64,000 bases of DNA, taken from the NCBI GenBank assembly GCA_013339895.1, contig JABACO010000001.1:21070423-21134422 (forward strand). The letters are read 5' to 3'. The notes below the pieces were generated by a model. The model was not told the DNA's origin. It searched no databases and was given only the letters and a program-made list of their open reading frames with translations. Positions 21,351 to 34,458 of the stretch are shown one piece after another (positions within the stretch are counted from its first letter, which is position 1; each line of letters begins with the position of its first letter). Position numbers and translations under genes: made by a program. The DNA comes from Ephydatia muelleri. Taxonomy: Eukaryota; Porifera; Demospongiae; Spongillida; Spongillidae.

Positions 21351-21435
21351 CCCTGGGTTATTCAAATTAGGGGCAAACCAGGGGGTGGATAGGGGGTGGG
21401 AGCGGTAAATCCTACCCTGTCCAATACTATACACT

Positions 21436-22167
21436 GTCAACTGTTTACAGCGTACATACTGGTACAGGCCTGCACATCCGGTGGGTGTGGCCAAAGCAAC
21501 TCCAGCAGCTTGAAGACACTACAAGCTATGCCCACATTCCAGGCTGCTCCCAATGTTACTGCTCTGAACGCTGTGACTGCACTGTCCAATCCAAACGGCC
21601 TGCTGATCCAGTATGATGTGTGGGATAGGGGGGCACCTTTCTTGGGGAAACCCCACCCTTTGGAAGTGTTTGATCTCCGATTATTATATATACCCCACCC
21701 CAATTTACTGTGAACACGACTTGTATTTGTAGCCCCGCTCACGCCGCATGCTGTGTAAGTACATTTAGGTGCCACACCCCCTGTATTGCAATGAAAATCA
21801 ATGTGAGGCACGTGTATGTGTGTGTGTGTGTATTTGTGTATGGTTGTCACATCTTGGTCCCTTTCACAGCACCATTGGGCGTTCCAAGCCCTCAGCTTCT
21901 GGCACTCTCCTCTTCCTCTGTCAATGTGATGTAGTTTAACCCCTCAGTTCCCAATGGGATCTCACAGCCTGCAATACATGTGTAAGCTGTTTCTGTACTG
22001 GGGAACGTCCTTCTCACTACCTCCAGTGTCCCGTGGTACATAACCTGCAGCCGTCAACGCAGTACAGCTTTGTGGAAGCAGCATGCACCACAGCTGGATG
22101 TCAGACTGGTGGTGTTGCCAATGTCACAACACTGGATAGTGGTACGTATACGTTGTGTATGTGGACC

Positions 22168-22199
<32 letters not shown>

Positions 22200-23690
22200 T
22201 TGTGTGTGTGTGTTGTGTGTGTTGTGTTGTATGTGTGTTGTTTGTGTGTGTGTTGTGTGTGTGTGTGCATGCATGTGTGTCTGTGTGTGTGTGTGTGTTT
22301 GTGTGTGTGTGTTGTGTGTGTTGTGTGTGTGTGCATGCGTGTGTGTCTGTGCATGTGCACATATGTATGTGGGTGTGTATTTACATGTATGTGTGTGGAT
22401 GTTGTTTGTATTGCAGGTACATGTACATGCGTATGATTTGATGTTGTAGGTACATGTTTTATGGCCTTCTCTTTACCTTGCGTAAAGAAAGTGACAGTCA
22501 TCATTCAGTTTGTACAACTTAGCAGACACAAGCAGCATTTGCATGCATGTGTGCCATGTGCACATGATGTGTGTGTGTTATGTGTTCAATTATATCCCAA
22601 GTGGTCATTGACAACCACTATGTATCTTTCTCACACCCTTAGCACCTGTGGGCCAAGCTCCCCCCTCATCCCCTCTTCCATGTCCCTCCAATGGAATGCT
22701 CCCCTCCAACCCGACTATGTCATCACTGCCTACACCTTGCACCATCGAGTCCCCAGCCTTAAGTCCCAGTCAGAGATGTGGGCCCCCTCTTTCGACGGTA
22801 GGGGCCTGGCTACATTCAGCGGGCACATGTTCCTTTGTGGTTTTATTAACCAGGCCACAGTCCAGTTCCATACCTAGAACCCCAGCGGCATTCTCTTCTA
22901 CCAACGGTGTAATGACTGACTTCCTGGGGGTGAAGCTTCATGGTGGGTTGCCATGGTTAATATTTGATGTGGGCTCTGGACCAGCTGTCGTTGGATCCAA
23001 CAGTACCAGAACCTTCAACGATGGTCAGTGGCACACTGTGAGCTTCAGAACTCATCGGTCATGTTGAGCTTGTACGTCGGTGCGAGTGTGGTGCAGTCCC
23101 CTCCTGTAACCTCTGTGATGGCCAAGGGCACATGGTACTGTTTGAGCAGGCCTCCAATACCTTCTACGTCACTGTGGATACGGTGCACGCGGCGGCCATC
23201 ACTGCCATGATTGTCCCACTGCTGACCATGAAAGTCTACTTTGAGGGATTTCCCAGCACGTCGAGCAGATATGGCATTGCCACCCCTTACAGCATGTGTC
23301 TTATCCCCTCCTGAATGGTACCTCGGTGTGCGTGATTGTGTGTGCGTGTGTACGTGTGTGTCACTGACTGTGTATACATGTGTGATGTCATTGTGTGCAT
23401 GTGATGTCATCCTCTTCCCCCTCCTTCCCCCTCCTTTCCCCAGCACCGGATGGATTTGATGCTATGTCGGTGCAGAATGTGGGCTCCACCTACATCATTG
23501 TGTCTTGGGACTTGCCAACTGACAGTAATGGCATCCTCATCAACTTCAGTTTGTATTGCAATGGTGCTCTGGCGGGTGTCCTGCCCCTTACTGTGATCAG
23601 CTACAACACCACCGGCCTCCTCCCCTTCACTTTGTACATGTACATGTATGTCTTCTCTGCTACTGTGTGCAACATGCGCAAATAACAGTG
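21436..23690 (+). pseudogene. Usherin-like FN3/laminin-G exons, damaged
   Basis: Exon 1 after TGTTTACAG: VQACTSGGCGQSNSSSLKTL then SNPNGLLIQYDVW (FN3 edge pair, 21436-21630). Exon 2 after TTTCACAG (21868): APLGVPSPQLLALSSSSVNV, then NLQPSTQYSFVEAACTTAGC up to a GTACG donor at 22141. Exon 3 from 22635: MSLQWNAPLQPDYVITAYTL (FN3), then FDGRGLATFSG and DFLGVKLHGGLPWLIFDVGS and FNDGQWHTVSF (laminin-G-like). Exon 4 after CCCCAG (23443): APDGFDAMSVQNVGSTYIIV then NTTGLLPFTLYMY (FN3). Alternation of FN3 exons with laminin-G is characteristic of usherin-type extracellular matrix/receptor proteins. Stops (VM followed by TAG at about 21931; HT followed by TAG in exon 3) and frame changes indicate a pseudogene or poor sequence. 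The call could also be another FN3/LamG protein. Confidence 0.6.
22165..22400. repeat. Interrupted GT microsatellite in an intron
   Basis: GT runs broken by TTGTGTT and GCATGC words, lying in the presumed intron that starts at 22141. Confidence 0.95.
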
Positions 23691-23879
23691 TGCATGGTAC
23701 ATGTATATGATCTGTGCTCAGTACGTTATCTGTTGGACAGGTCCTCCAGTCACGCCCGCAGGCATTGCACTCCAGTTGAAATGTGGTGTTGGGCGTCATC
23801 AGTGCTGCAGCCAGCCTGCCCAGGTACATTGTGTATACTTCAATCACTTAGTTTGTGTTCCATCTTTCTTTGCTCTTAT

Positions 23880-24085
23880 CCCTCTCTCCTCCTTCCTTTC
23901 TTTCTCTCCTTTCTCACCTACTCCCTCCCTCCCTCACTTTCTCCCTCCCTCCCTCCCTCACTTCTCCCTCCCTCCCTCCCTCACTTTCTCCCTCCCTCAC
24001 TTTCTCCCTTCCTCCCTCCCTCCCTCCCTCCCCCCTCCCTCTCTCCCCCTCCCCCCTCCCTCACTCCCTCTCTCCTGTCCTCCTG
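23880..24085. repeat. Polypyrimidine CCCT/CTTT tract
   Basis: About 200 bases almost without purines (repeats of TCCCTCCC and CACTTTCTC). ORFs over it are composition artefacts. Confidence 0.9.
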
Positions 24086-24179
24086 TAGTCATGTACATGT
24101 ACACCAGCAGGGACATCTCTGGCAAAATTACACATACCATTTATCCTCCCTGTACTGACTTGTTGGAGTCATGAATGTT

Positions 24180-24461
24180 TGGGGCAGTATGCTCCTCTAG
24201 CAGAGAGGAGAGTTGTAGGAGAAGGGTGTAGTGTAGCCATGTACTATTAGCCTTGATATGGTATACTCAGTACTTCTTAGGTACTGTTGTTTTATGTTGG
24301 CCTTGGGACCTGACCACTACCACAAAACCCACAAGGGCAATCCAAGGTGTACACAACCATTGTCCTGGCTAAAATGAATAAGCATCCTGTGAGCTGTGTA
24401 TACTGACCTTCACTTGATTGGCAGATAGACCTTTACATGAAGATTGGATTTCTTGTGAAGG

Positions 24462-24551
<90 letters not shown>

Positions 24552-25860
24552 AGTGGTAATGCCTGTGGTTATCTTATCTCACATCCATGGGAGGAGCTAC
24601 ACCTCTATGTAATGGGCTTTATCTGTGTACATGTACTGTAGGCACAAGTGCTTCCATACACTCTTTGACTTGTTGAAATATGGGTTGATGTCGAAGTACA
24701 ATGTAATGTGCTCTTCCCTAGACCCTATGGAGGAGCTTACAGCCACTCCCCCATACCCCAGCTGGAGCAGGACGTGGGTTTGTTCCCCCCCCCCCCCCCC
24801 CCCCCTCCCCCACAAACTGGAAATTCTGGATCCATCACTGAAATTGAGTGTACTCTCTTGTCAGGATCAGCTGAACAGGAAGCCCTTACAATGAAAGAGT
24901 CACCCCTCAAAAACTTGATACTGTTCTTCCTAAGGCTACACCCATCATTGGGGTGATTGCAAATGATTAACAGTTTTTGCTGCCTCTATCTTTTGTTTTC
25001 TGTATCAGTCCCTGCGCAATCATCTTTTATTAAAATGCTTGACCCTTGCACCCACAACGTACATGTATTACATGTATGTACTTGTTTACTCATTGTTAAC
25101 ATATATGTGATTCAATGGCTGGGCACTGGACAACATCACCACCCTAGTAGCGCCAGGGCACAAAGAACATGAGGAGCTAGCCACCATTGGATGGAGAATT
25201 ACACTTCATTGGGTTCAAAGTTCAGGTCAAGACTAAGAGGTGTGACCAGTAGCCAGGATGCAGCATGAGGTGCTGACACAGAGAGCTGTCAGCAGGTGAT
25301 GATGCTTTCAACAACAATGAGAACTGGGTCCTCTAGTTTCTTTGACAGTATCCTTTGGTGGACGTTTGAAGCTGTGATAGCATCCACAGAGATTACTTCA
25401 GACGGGGAGATTATGCCTTATATTTGTGTCCCATAAAACAAACATCAGTCCTAACAAGATCTTTTTATTACCTTTGGAAGTAATTCATTACTTAAAACAA
25501 AAGCTTACATATAATTAAGTGGCCAGAAAGCAATAGGCCTGTGGTGAAGTACTGAAATGACTACAATTAAGCACACACTAATGTATCATTAACTCCAATA
25601 CTCCTAAATCAAAGTTCAACTTGACTGTGACCTGTTTTACATCTTGCAGCACTCTTTCAGGCGGGAGCATGCCGAATAGTTCAAGAGAGCTGACACTGAA
25701 TCACCAACATAGCTACACACATGGTTCTTCCATCAGTGAGTCTCTACAAGGCTGAGAAGACATGAAGGTCAAGAACATAGAATTTTCACATATATACATG
25801 TACATAAAATACATGCATACATGTACATATACATACATGTATGCACACACATTTATATAT
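24180..25860. other. Non-coding stretch with simple repeats
   Basis: Contains a GT microsatellite at 24465-24549 and a run of about 20 C near 24787. A short frame around 24710-24790 (DPYGGAYSHSPIPQLEQDVG) might be a tail exon of the usherin-like gene, but no motif confirms this. The rest shows nothing. Confidence 0.4.
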
Positions 25861-25862
25861 AT

Positions 25863-26265
25863 GGGACAGTTTCCACAAAATTGCCCCTCAAAATTCCCTT
25901 GCGTTTGAATCGCTATAACTTCCAAACGGTTAAGGCTATTGACTTCTTATTCTCAACACTTCATACTACACCATTTCTGTATGGTGAAATACGTTTTGGA
26001 GTATTGCAATGTATGATACCCCACTAGGTTCAACCCGCCAAATACCTTTCGATTCTCCTGTAATCAAATTGCTTTTAAAATTCGGTTTGTGGGTAGAGAG
26101 GTTCCTGTACCTATCGCGGCAAATTGTGTCCCGCCATATCAAGCGGGAAAATGTGCATATAGGGACCTCTCTACATGTATTTACAAACCGAATTTGAAGC
26201 GATTTGATTACTCCTACCGAAATGTATGGTAGGTTTGAACCCGGTGGGGTATTGGACATTGCCTC
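25863..26265. mobile_element. Foldback element, truncated copy (GGGACAGTT family)
   Basis: Starts GGGACAGTTTCCAC and shares the words CCAAACGGTTAAGGCTATTG, CGGTTTGTGGGTAGAGAGG and GGTTTGAACCCGGTGGGGTA with the complete element at 53101-53920. The right outer arm is missing. It has an internal inverted pair (GGTAGAGAGGT / ACCTCTCTAC). Confidence 0.75.
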
Positions 26266-27630
26266 TTCTAGTTATGGTACTTATAAAAATGCATGAGGCC
26301 CGAAGGTGTCTCCCTTTTCGTATTTGGCCCGCTAAACGCGAGGGGAACCTGACGGACTTCCCTCCCCCTCCCCCACCGCTCTCGCCCCCGGATAAATGCT
26401 TTCTGAAGTATTAATCGATCTCCCCCCCCCCCCCCCCCCGCCTAACTTCCTGGCTACGGGCCTGCTTATATGTACTAACGCTCCGGTATAGTACAGTTAC
26501 ACAACCATTTAGCCTATTACGGACGTAGCTACTGTAATCATGTACGTGTCACATTCATGCTAACCTAGGACTCTGAGACTTGCAAGATGCTTCCGTAAGA
26601 AGACTGGTTGGTTGTCATGCCCAGGCACTCCTGTGTCGATGCTACAAGTGGCAAACTCCTCTGTGTAATCGCCACCTCCGTCTTTGCAACATATAATCCC
26701 AATTAGTGCCCACTCTTACAAGGGGTCATGCTAAAGTCAGTACATATTGGTCATTAATACAACATAAAAAAAAAAAACAGGTCTGGGCACGGCTGACTGA
26801 CGATAGGGTGGCACGTGATGATCGTGGTAGGCACATTGAATGTGGGGTGTATCTCACTAACCATTCAAGGGAAGTGCGATTTGAAGGCCCTAAGCTCTGA
26901 AAAAATAATGATAAATAAGTTCATTGATTACTCTCATGTAATCCGTGAGCAGGTAAGGAAAATGTCATTTGGTTTGGAAACTATTGATGACTGAATAAGG
27001 AAATGAGAAAAAATGAATGGACATTGGAAACCTTGCATAATTAATGTGGAAGTGCGGATATAGGTACTTAAGTTGCGAAAAACTACACAAAATATGTCAA
27101 CTAGTCCCCACATTGCAAATCCGAGAGCAGCTAGTCAAAATTTGGGTTTTTTCTGCAGTTAGCTGCAGTTTTCTGAATGCGTCCATACATTTTCTATGAA
27201 CATTGAATTACGCAATGACCGAATACCGCGTAATCCTTTTGACCGCCAATTTCTCGATATGTATACCACTTCATCATGTGATACTTGATGAATTACATGT
27301 ATTGTTAAGGATTTTTGATGTGATGCTACGGAACCTTATAATGATTATGAAGTCAATGGATGATCGGCTTCGTCTTCACACTAACTTGCATATACATCAA
27401 CTGCATGGTGGCATGCGTTAAAAGTTGCGGTGTTTCATTCAATGTTTGGGAATCAGTGTCAAGTAGTGGCAATATCCTTAACGGGTGAAAGTGTGAAGAA
27501 AGTTTTTAAGTTACACATGCACACTATGTACAAACATTGCATCCCGTCATCTTCTACTTACACTAGCTACTTCCGCCAAAAATGAAAGCTATCCCTCTGC
27601 CAAGTACATTGCTGGCAACTATTGTTAAAC
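26266..27630. other. Spacer without recognisable gene
   Basis: Holds a C run (26420-26438) and repeat fragments near 27205-27290. No coding motif. Confidence 0.4.
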
Positions 27631-27639
27631 TGTGGACGG

Positions 27640-28300
27640 TATATGCAAGAGGGAGGTGGGGGTGGGGGTGGATAGAATTAAATCAATATTGAGCAGGTTT
27701 CTGTTAACACAAGATTTTGAAGAGTTGTACACTATGATATCCAGTGAGTCATCACCATTAATTGCTGCAGATGACATTCATCAGAAGGTGTGTTGTCAGG
27801 TACACCAAACAATGAGCACTGTCATACTGTGTATATATATATTATATAGAGCAAGAGATGGGTTGAACTATTCTTGAGCATCAAAGAGGATGGTCACCAA
27901 CTCAAGCATGTAACTCCATACATTCATGCCATGGTGTATCATGTTCCAAACAGCATGGAAGTATGAAGCAGTTTTCTTGTCAAGGTAAATTGTACAGTAA
28001 TAGTATGCAAACGTCAAATATTCTTTCAGGTGTGGAGAAGCATAATGATGACGCCAAGAGAAATTACTTCTCCAGCAACCAGTGGGATGCCCCAGCAGAA
28101 GACAGAGTACAGGCTGGAAGAGCTGCGTGAGTATGCCAGAGAACGGAGGTCTTACACTAAGCATAATTCTGCATACTGGCATGAAGGAGGGATTGAGGCC
28201 CATCGGTCTGAAACTCGGGAAGCACACCTACATCAAATGAACATTGCCAAGACATCCTTAAAGCATGATTACAGTACTGCTGGAGGACAACTACATGTAT
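27640..28300 (+). pseudogene. GGDKGG-family gene, C-terminal part
   Basis: Reads LLTQDFEELYTMISSESSPL (27700-27765). Near 27850 comes WVELFLSIKEDGHQLKHVTP then YIHAMVYHVPNSM. An intron of about 42 bp (GTAAATTG...TCTTTCAG, 27988-28029) precedes GEAYNDDAKRNYFSSNQWDA then LEELREYARERRSYTKHNSA. The TPY-H-x-YH and EKxNDDAKxxYF-type signatures are, in proteins I know, the C-terminal end of the same uncharacterised family whose N-terminal part (WIKIGGDKG) lies at 15.5 kb and at 40.5 kb. A TGA and a frame change near 28100 break it. Confidence 0.6.
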
Positions 28301-28329
28301 AACATTACTGCAATGTTGTTTACAATGAG

Positions 28330-28480
28330 CTGCAATGTTTTGAATGAGCTCTGCATGATGTTGCCTGCAGGAGTTCATAATGTTTGCCTTCAAACATACA
28401 CGGGCCTATGAACTTTAAATGAGTGTGATAAAATGGTGCGTTCCAACAGATAATCATGTAGTGGGCTTTACGTGTATACC
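28330..28480 (+). repeat. Direct repeat flanking the APSRD element, left copy
   Basis: From GTTTTGAATGAGCTCTGCAT to GTGGGCTTTACGTGTA. It is repeated at 32145-32285 with roughly 90 percent identity, so the 28.63-32.14 kb element lies between two copies of the same flank. Confidence 0.85.
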
Positions 28481-29260
28481 ACATGCATGTATCCACCTCA
28501 TCCTGACTTAATTCAGCTGATCAATGTGAAAGCAGTTCAGGAATTGATTCTCTGGCTAGACCATGCTGTGAATAAGGTCTATAGGTTGTCTGCAATTATG
28601 ATCTATATATTGTCTCTCTTGTTACTCCTGTACACAACGGAAAGTTTTCGCCCTGTAACAGGCCCGTATTACATTACATAATGGTACACCGATCGTAATA
28701 CAATCTGGTACGGCATCGGGCGTAGCATCAGATCGGAACGGTGTCGTTTATACAACCCGCTACTGATTGTAATTACAGTGCGCTAGTGTATGTTTACATA
28801 CTGTACCAGCTTCATTACTCTAATGTTCCGATCTGTAGACAGCTATGTACCCACATGTAAAGAATTATTTGACTTACGTATTTCAGTTGGAACAGGCGGA
28901 ATGGAATATTATATGATCACACAGCTCGTTTGCACAATAAATCACATTCGGACAAATTAAGTCATGCTTGACCTGCAGTAACTATTGCTGACTGCTGCAC
29001 GCGGAGTTGCACTGACAGATACTGCCACATAGTCGAAGTCACTGTCATGTGCAGCTATATCATCCAGCTCTTCTGCATTTATTATTCATTATTTATTACA
29101 CTACATGTAGCGATGACTCTGCATGGTTAGGTCCCAGGTTTACCGCATTATGCAGCCAAACGATCTATGTTGCTGATCAGAATCAAAGCCCACTGAAAAA
29201 CCGCCACTGTGCAGGGATGCAGCCACGCGCTCTGACGAGACAAATCCGCGGCGAATCCAC

Positions 29261-29425
<165 letters not shown>

Positions 29426-29739
29426 TGTCTGGACCTTCAAACTCTAGTAACAATATGAATACAATCTGATGAGCTTGCATGCAGTTATTCAATGGCAGCA
29501 CTCTTAACGAAGCGGGTTCCATTTCGGACTTTGTTGGAAAAAGACGTAAAAGTAAGTCGTTAATCTCACCTAAACACACTGTATACTGATTATGAATGCA
29601 TGTTGTGTGACTATTATATGTTGAGCTTCTGGGGTGAAGTCCGACCCTAATGGGACCTTTCAGCGCTCCCCCCATATCCCCAGAGAGGAACCCCCTCCTC
29701 CTTGTAAATTATTCAATAAATCACAGTCTACCCCCTCCT

Positions 29740-29923
<184 letters not shown>

Positions 29924-30124
29924 GGGTCTGCTACTGCCGGCAGTTGGTGTGAATGAACAATTCCTTTGCTGTGCATCATTTGCGATAATCCTATGGCATC
30001 CCAGTTGCTCAACCATTTAGGTGGTTCAGCTAAGAAGTATTGTAGGTTGTGTATGGTACGCATTTCAGCGTATTGTACTGTGTGCGTTTAAACATTCTGT
30101 TATCTAAAATGTAGGCTGACAGAG

Positions 30125-31702
30125 ATGCTAGCTTCTCCACACTTGATATCTACCGAAAGGACGATTCAGAACTCTCTATTGCAGATGGAAGTGATTCTTT
30201 CTCAACCAACAGAACAATTACAAGCAGATCACCGTACATTGTTTGGTGTTAGAGAGGACAGCAATCCAATGTTGCATGTACCAGGTAATTATATACAGGT
30301 GAGATCATTATGTAAAGCACTAATGCTATGAACACCATTCTCTATGCACATATATACCGATACAAGTATTACATACCATACTAATGGGTGCTTGCAAGTA
30401 TTTCTTGAAAGACGTAATGCCCACCTTGTCAAAGTGCAAAAGGCAGAAATACTTACTCGGATCACAGCATTAGCTGTTCTGGATTTCGTGTGAAAATTCA
30501 CGGAAATTTGTGCTATCATTACAAATCATTTGTTGGGAGAGACTACAAGGCCTGGTCTCAGATGGCTCTGTTTTTAATAAGTCCGTACATTGGAGAGGGA
30601 GAACGGAAAGTGTTACTGGCTTTGTCAAAAGTAAGTACACAATGTATTCTAAGTGAATGTGTATCTCATATGGTACTTCATTATTTCTGGTAGGTGTTTC
30701 ACATATAGCATATTGCGATTTCTTTGATCCTACTGAGGCAAATGCATGGCAGCAGATATGCATAGATTTTGTGCACTCCATAAGAACCTTTATGCCAAAA
30801 CTGTTGCACAAGCAGAAGGTTCGTTACCTTCTGCATCTTGTTGAGAGAATGAAGAACTATGGTCCTTCATCCACCTTTAGTGCAGAACTGTAAGTCCTTA
30901 CATATGTCCATGTATATAAATGTATTGCCTTACTGTTAGGTGTGAATGATTTAACTCCACTGTACGTTTGCAAAACATCTACAGCAATAAGCAAGCTCCT
31001 AGTCGGGATAATGCAAATCACTTTGCCATTGTTGAGCACTTGCACTACATATGTAATGGATGCTATTATGACAGCAATGAAAGGTGGTCTAATATGCATG
31101 TGCATCTGTGTATAACTGCCACTTTATCACAGGTGCAGCAAAGGCCTTCAAGACCTTTACAGCTCAGACCAGGTTCAGAGTTTTTGAATTCGGTACCGAG
31201 CAAGGTTTTGAAAGCCAATAGAGAAATTTATAAGCCAGGCACAGCACGGATGGTGAGTGGCTTTCTGTGTAAAGGATGTTATGTGACTATTGGCTGCCCA
31301 TGCCATAGGCAACTTCCTACCATGGTCCATTCAATGCACTCAAGATCCATTGTACTGCAACGCATGGAACTTGAGCAGCAGGATCCTCCATTTGGTATAA
31401 TTGTGCACATGGGTGTCATGGATGGTGACATACACCAATACAGAGCAGTCGTCTCTCAGAGCTCAGAATTGGTTCATTCTGGAGACTATGTGAAATTGCA
31501 CCCATCATTCTGTCAGGTAAAGCTATGTTTGGTGTTACTAATCATGTTCATTTATTGGTTATTGCAGTTCACATATGGCCAGCTTGTGGCAACTATTAAA
31601 CCCAAGTCAGAACATACATTGTGCCTTGTACAAGGTTTTGAAACCTTCAAGCTATCCAATGGACAGCAATGCTTGAACAACGTTGAACACTGTTCACTCT
31701 GA
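30125..31702 (+). pseudogene. Transposon protein of the NxxAPSRD family
   Basis: Exons read in order. 30396-30628: HYKSFVGRDYKAWSQMALFL then SPYIGEGERKVLLALSK, donor AAAA/GTAAGT. 30694-30890: VFHIAYCDFFDPTEANAWQQ, then MPKLLHKQKVRYLLHLVERM then NYGPSSTFSAEL, donor GTAAGTCC. 30941 on: CE then TGA then FNSTVRLQNIYSNKQAPSRD, then HFAIVEHLHYICNGCYY, and a long C-terminal part with GDYVKLHPSFCQ. Proteins with VGRDYKAWxQ, KVFxIAY and SNxxAPSRD occur widely in fungal and invertebrate transposons; I associate them with the Plavaka/KDZ-like groups but am not sure which. An in-frame TGA at about 30948 and others show decay. Introns are short (about 50-60 bp). Confidence 0.62.
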
Positions 31703-32144
31703 CACACACACTGTTCACTGTGGACAGCACGAGAATAACGATGGCTGCCTCATGAATGTCAAGACTTCTGCAAATTTAAAGACACTCAAGCTTACAATAT
31801 GGTTGAATGGGAAGAGGTAGCAAATACCAATCTTGTGTTTGAACACGATTGGACACAACTGTTGTACTGTTGTAATATTTATTGTATATTAAAAACAAAC
31901 AACTAATCATTACGGCAGTCAAAGGCCCATACAAGGAATTTAACGGCTTGTTGCAGGTTGTTTACAATCCCGTTCCAGGTTGTTGACAGGTTCTATACAG
32001 TCTGTGGTTAACAGTAGCCTATCGGGTGATTGCCCGCCGGGCCTGTATCGGATTGTTAAACATTTATCGTAACAAGGTCGTAGACATCCTGTTGCGGATT
32101 GTATACACTAGTGTACCGAGAAAAAACTTTCGGTTGTGTACTAT

Positions 32145-32285
32145 AGATGTTTTGAATGAGCTCTGCATGATGTTGCCTGCAGGAGGTCATAATGTTTGCC
32201 TTCAAACATCCACTGGTCTATGAATGTGATAAAAGGGTGCATTCCAACAGATAATCATGTACATGTAGCGGGCTTTACCACTGTA
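32145..32285 (+). repeat. Direct repeat flanking the APSRD element, right copy
   Basis: Begins 4 bases after the element's right end; see 28330-28480. Confidence 0.85.
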
Positions 32286-32289
32286 CTTT

Positions 32290-33420
32290 TGCGCACCTAA
32301 TATCCATGCACAAGAGTTATTCCAGGGTTTTAAGCCGTTCGTATGTGTGCATGATATGACGCTTTCCTAAATTTGTTTAGGATATTTTAAAAATCGTAAA
32401 TGTACATCTCCTTGTAATCACACATGTTACACAACTTGTACATGGTTATAGCTATGGACTTCCTTTTTCAACGCATCATACTACACCTTTTCTGTATGGT
32501 AAAATGTATATTGTGGGATCTTGCTTTAACTTCGTGTTTTTATCCCCGAATCCCACGATTATCAAAACCCACTATGCTTTTTGCTGATATGACCATGCAA
32601 ATTGCACCAGCACATTAAAAATGATTTAGATGGGTAAATAATCGTGAGCTACATGTATACAACAGAAATTTCTCCATGTGCTGTTTGATAGCTTCGAACG
32701 CTTTGGCTTAACTTACGCCAACGAAACGGCACTACTATTCTCATTCCCACCTGATGTAGCGACACCTCGCGTTAAAATACTCAATCGGTTATCATGATTA
32801 GTTCCACTATTGTGTCGCGTGAGAATGCAAGAAATTACTTGGTATGGCCTGGGAACAAACAAAACGCTTAACTAAATTTGTGCATGCGTATGTAGGATAT
32901 AGTTTTGATAGTGTTTGGGCAACAACAAAAACATGTCAGGACCTGTTGTTTTTATACACTAGTCTGGCACGCAGAATTTTTAATTTGCGCACTTGCGCTG
33001 CATCAATCCACATCAGGTGGGAGTACTGTTTTTCTCGTTGCAGAAACGGAGGTTTGGCACACTATATCGTAGTCTTACTATTTTAATGGTCTCGTGAGCA
33101 GAAGTCTCGTGAGCAGACGATACATCAATATTCAAAAGATGACGCACATAATGACATACGTTTATGAAATAATTAATTATGCTCGGTTGTAATTAGTTAA
33201 TTTGTCTTGAATTTAAGTAATGGATGCTTTATGTTCTTTACATGATACACGTATATTATAATCAGACCGATTTTTAGAGAATACTAAACCTGTTTGGAAT
33301 TCAATTTGAAAAAAATAATTTTAGTTAATTGATTTGAGTTAATAATTTCTTGTCTTGAAACATGATAAATCATTAAAAAGGTGGCAAAGTTATTGGTAAA
33401 ATCAGAATTCTATCACAACC
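32290..33420. other. Spacer with repeat fragments
   Basis: 32440-32560 is a weak relic of the GGGACAGTT foldback family (ATAGCTATGGACTTCC...CACCTTTTCTGTATGG). 33255-33310 resembles 20205-20290 in inverse orientation. No gene recognised. Confidence 0.4.
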
Positions 33421-33429
33421 TTACATATT

Positions 33430-34010
33430 CACTCATGTCCTCCATTTCTGGCCATGAGCTACTGTTGGGAACTGGTACCGGATGCAGTTCTTCAGCTGGA
33501 TGATGAAACTTTCTTTTCGTCTTCTGGCATTGATCACAATTCTGCACCTGGTTTAAACATTGGAGATGCTGACAGTAGTTTAAATGGCAAGATAAAAACT
33601 TCTCACATCCTTTGATGATTCTGGCCAGAAATACTTAATTTGCGCAATCTTTGCAAGCGTTCTGTCGCGACCTTAATGGTTTCCCGCTAGTCCGATATGG
33701 CAACCATTAATTATCTGCTTCCTTGTCTTTGCGTCTTTTATATACAGAGAAAGCGCATCCCCATCCTTAGAATCTGTACGGATGACTCGATACAGCTTCC
33801 CATCTTGCACTCGCTACTGCTTTGCTCTTTTGCGAATGGCACACTTATCTTGTTTAGTTGCATCCTGAGGGTAGCTTCCACGTGCGATGATTCTTTAGAG
33901 TTATATCGTATTCATTCTTTTCGTCTTCTGCCCTCTTTCCATCGTAACTTCTCGAAAAGCACACAACTAAAACTTTTGTCGCCTCAAACACGAGGGTACC
34001 GAAAATCCTA
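33430..34010 (-). pseudogene. Third gypsy-like integrase relic (zinc-binding part)
   Basis: On the minus strand: YPQDATKQDKCAIRKRAKQ, VQDGKLYRVIRTD, IINGCHIGLAGNH then GRDRTLAKIAQIKYFWP then CQHLQCLNQVQNCDQCQKTK and FHHPAEELHPVPVP. This is the pre-integrase region followed by the H2C2 zinc finger (H...H...C..C with CDQCQK). It ends before the nuclease core, which is absent downstream. Several stops. Its wording is close to the relic at 13.9 kb (ELHPIPVP). Confidence 0.8.
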
Positions 34011-34458
34011 AAGGATGCCAAAAATACCGTAGGAAATTAATGGAGGTGCCAAGAATCAGAGATAATATATTACTCAGGGGACTTAAGGGCGGGTCCAAAA
34101 ATTTCTTGTAAAGACTCGGCCTGTGCTTGTGAACTGTTCTTCAGTTGTGTTACTCTTGTACCATATCGCTATGTGATGGGTGGAAAAAATGTGGAAGACG
34201 CCTAATCGACGTTGATACGTACGCACGAAGTTCTGAGTACTTGTATATTAGCGGGTCAAATGCCCTTAGCGTTTAGGGTGGCGCTGAAGGTACCCAACTT
34301 GTCAAATCGCACTCGTCCGACACCTTCTTCGGCGCCATTATACACCCCTTGGGGTTGGGGTGGGAGCAGGGGGGGTGCCAAAGGTGCCTACGTCGTCAAA
34401 TCGCACCCACGCACTTTCACAATGTGTCTTCGGCACCATATTCAATACGTTTAATGCT

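Noticed and set aside
22054..22504. ORFs rich in CVCV or HTHT at 22.1-22.5, 29.1-30.0 and 40.3 kb
   Set aside because: Translations of GT/CA microsatellites.
23556..24174. Pro/Ser/Leu-rich ORFs to 200 codons
   Set aside because: Produced by the polypyrimidine tract.
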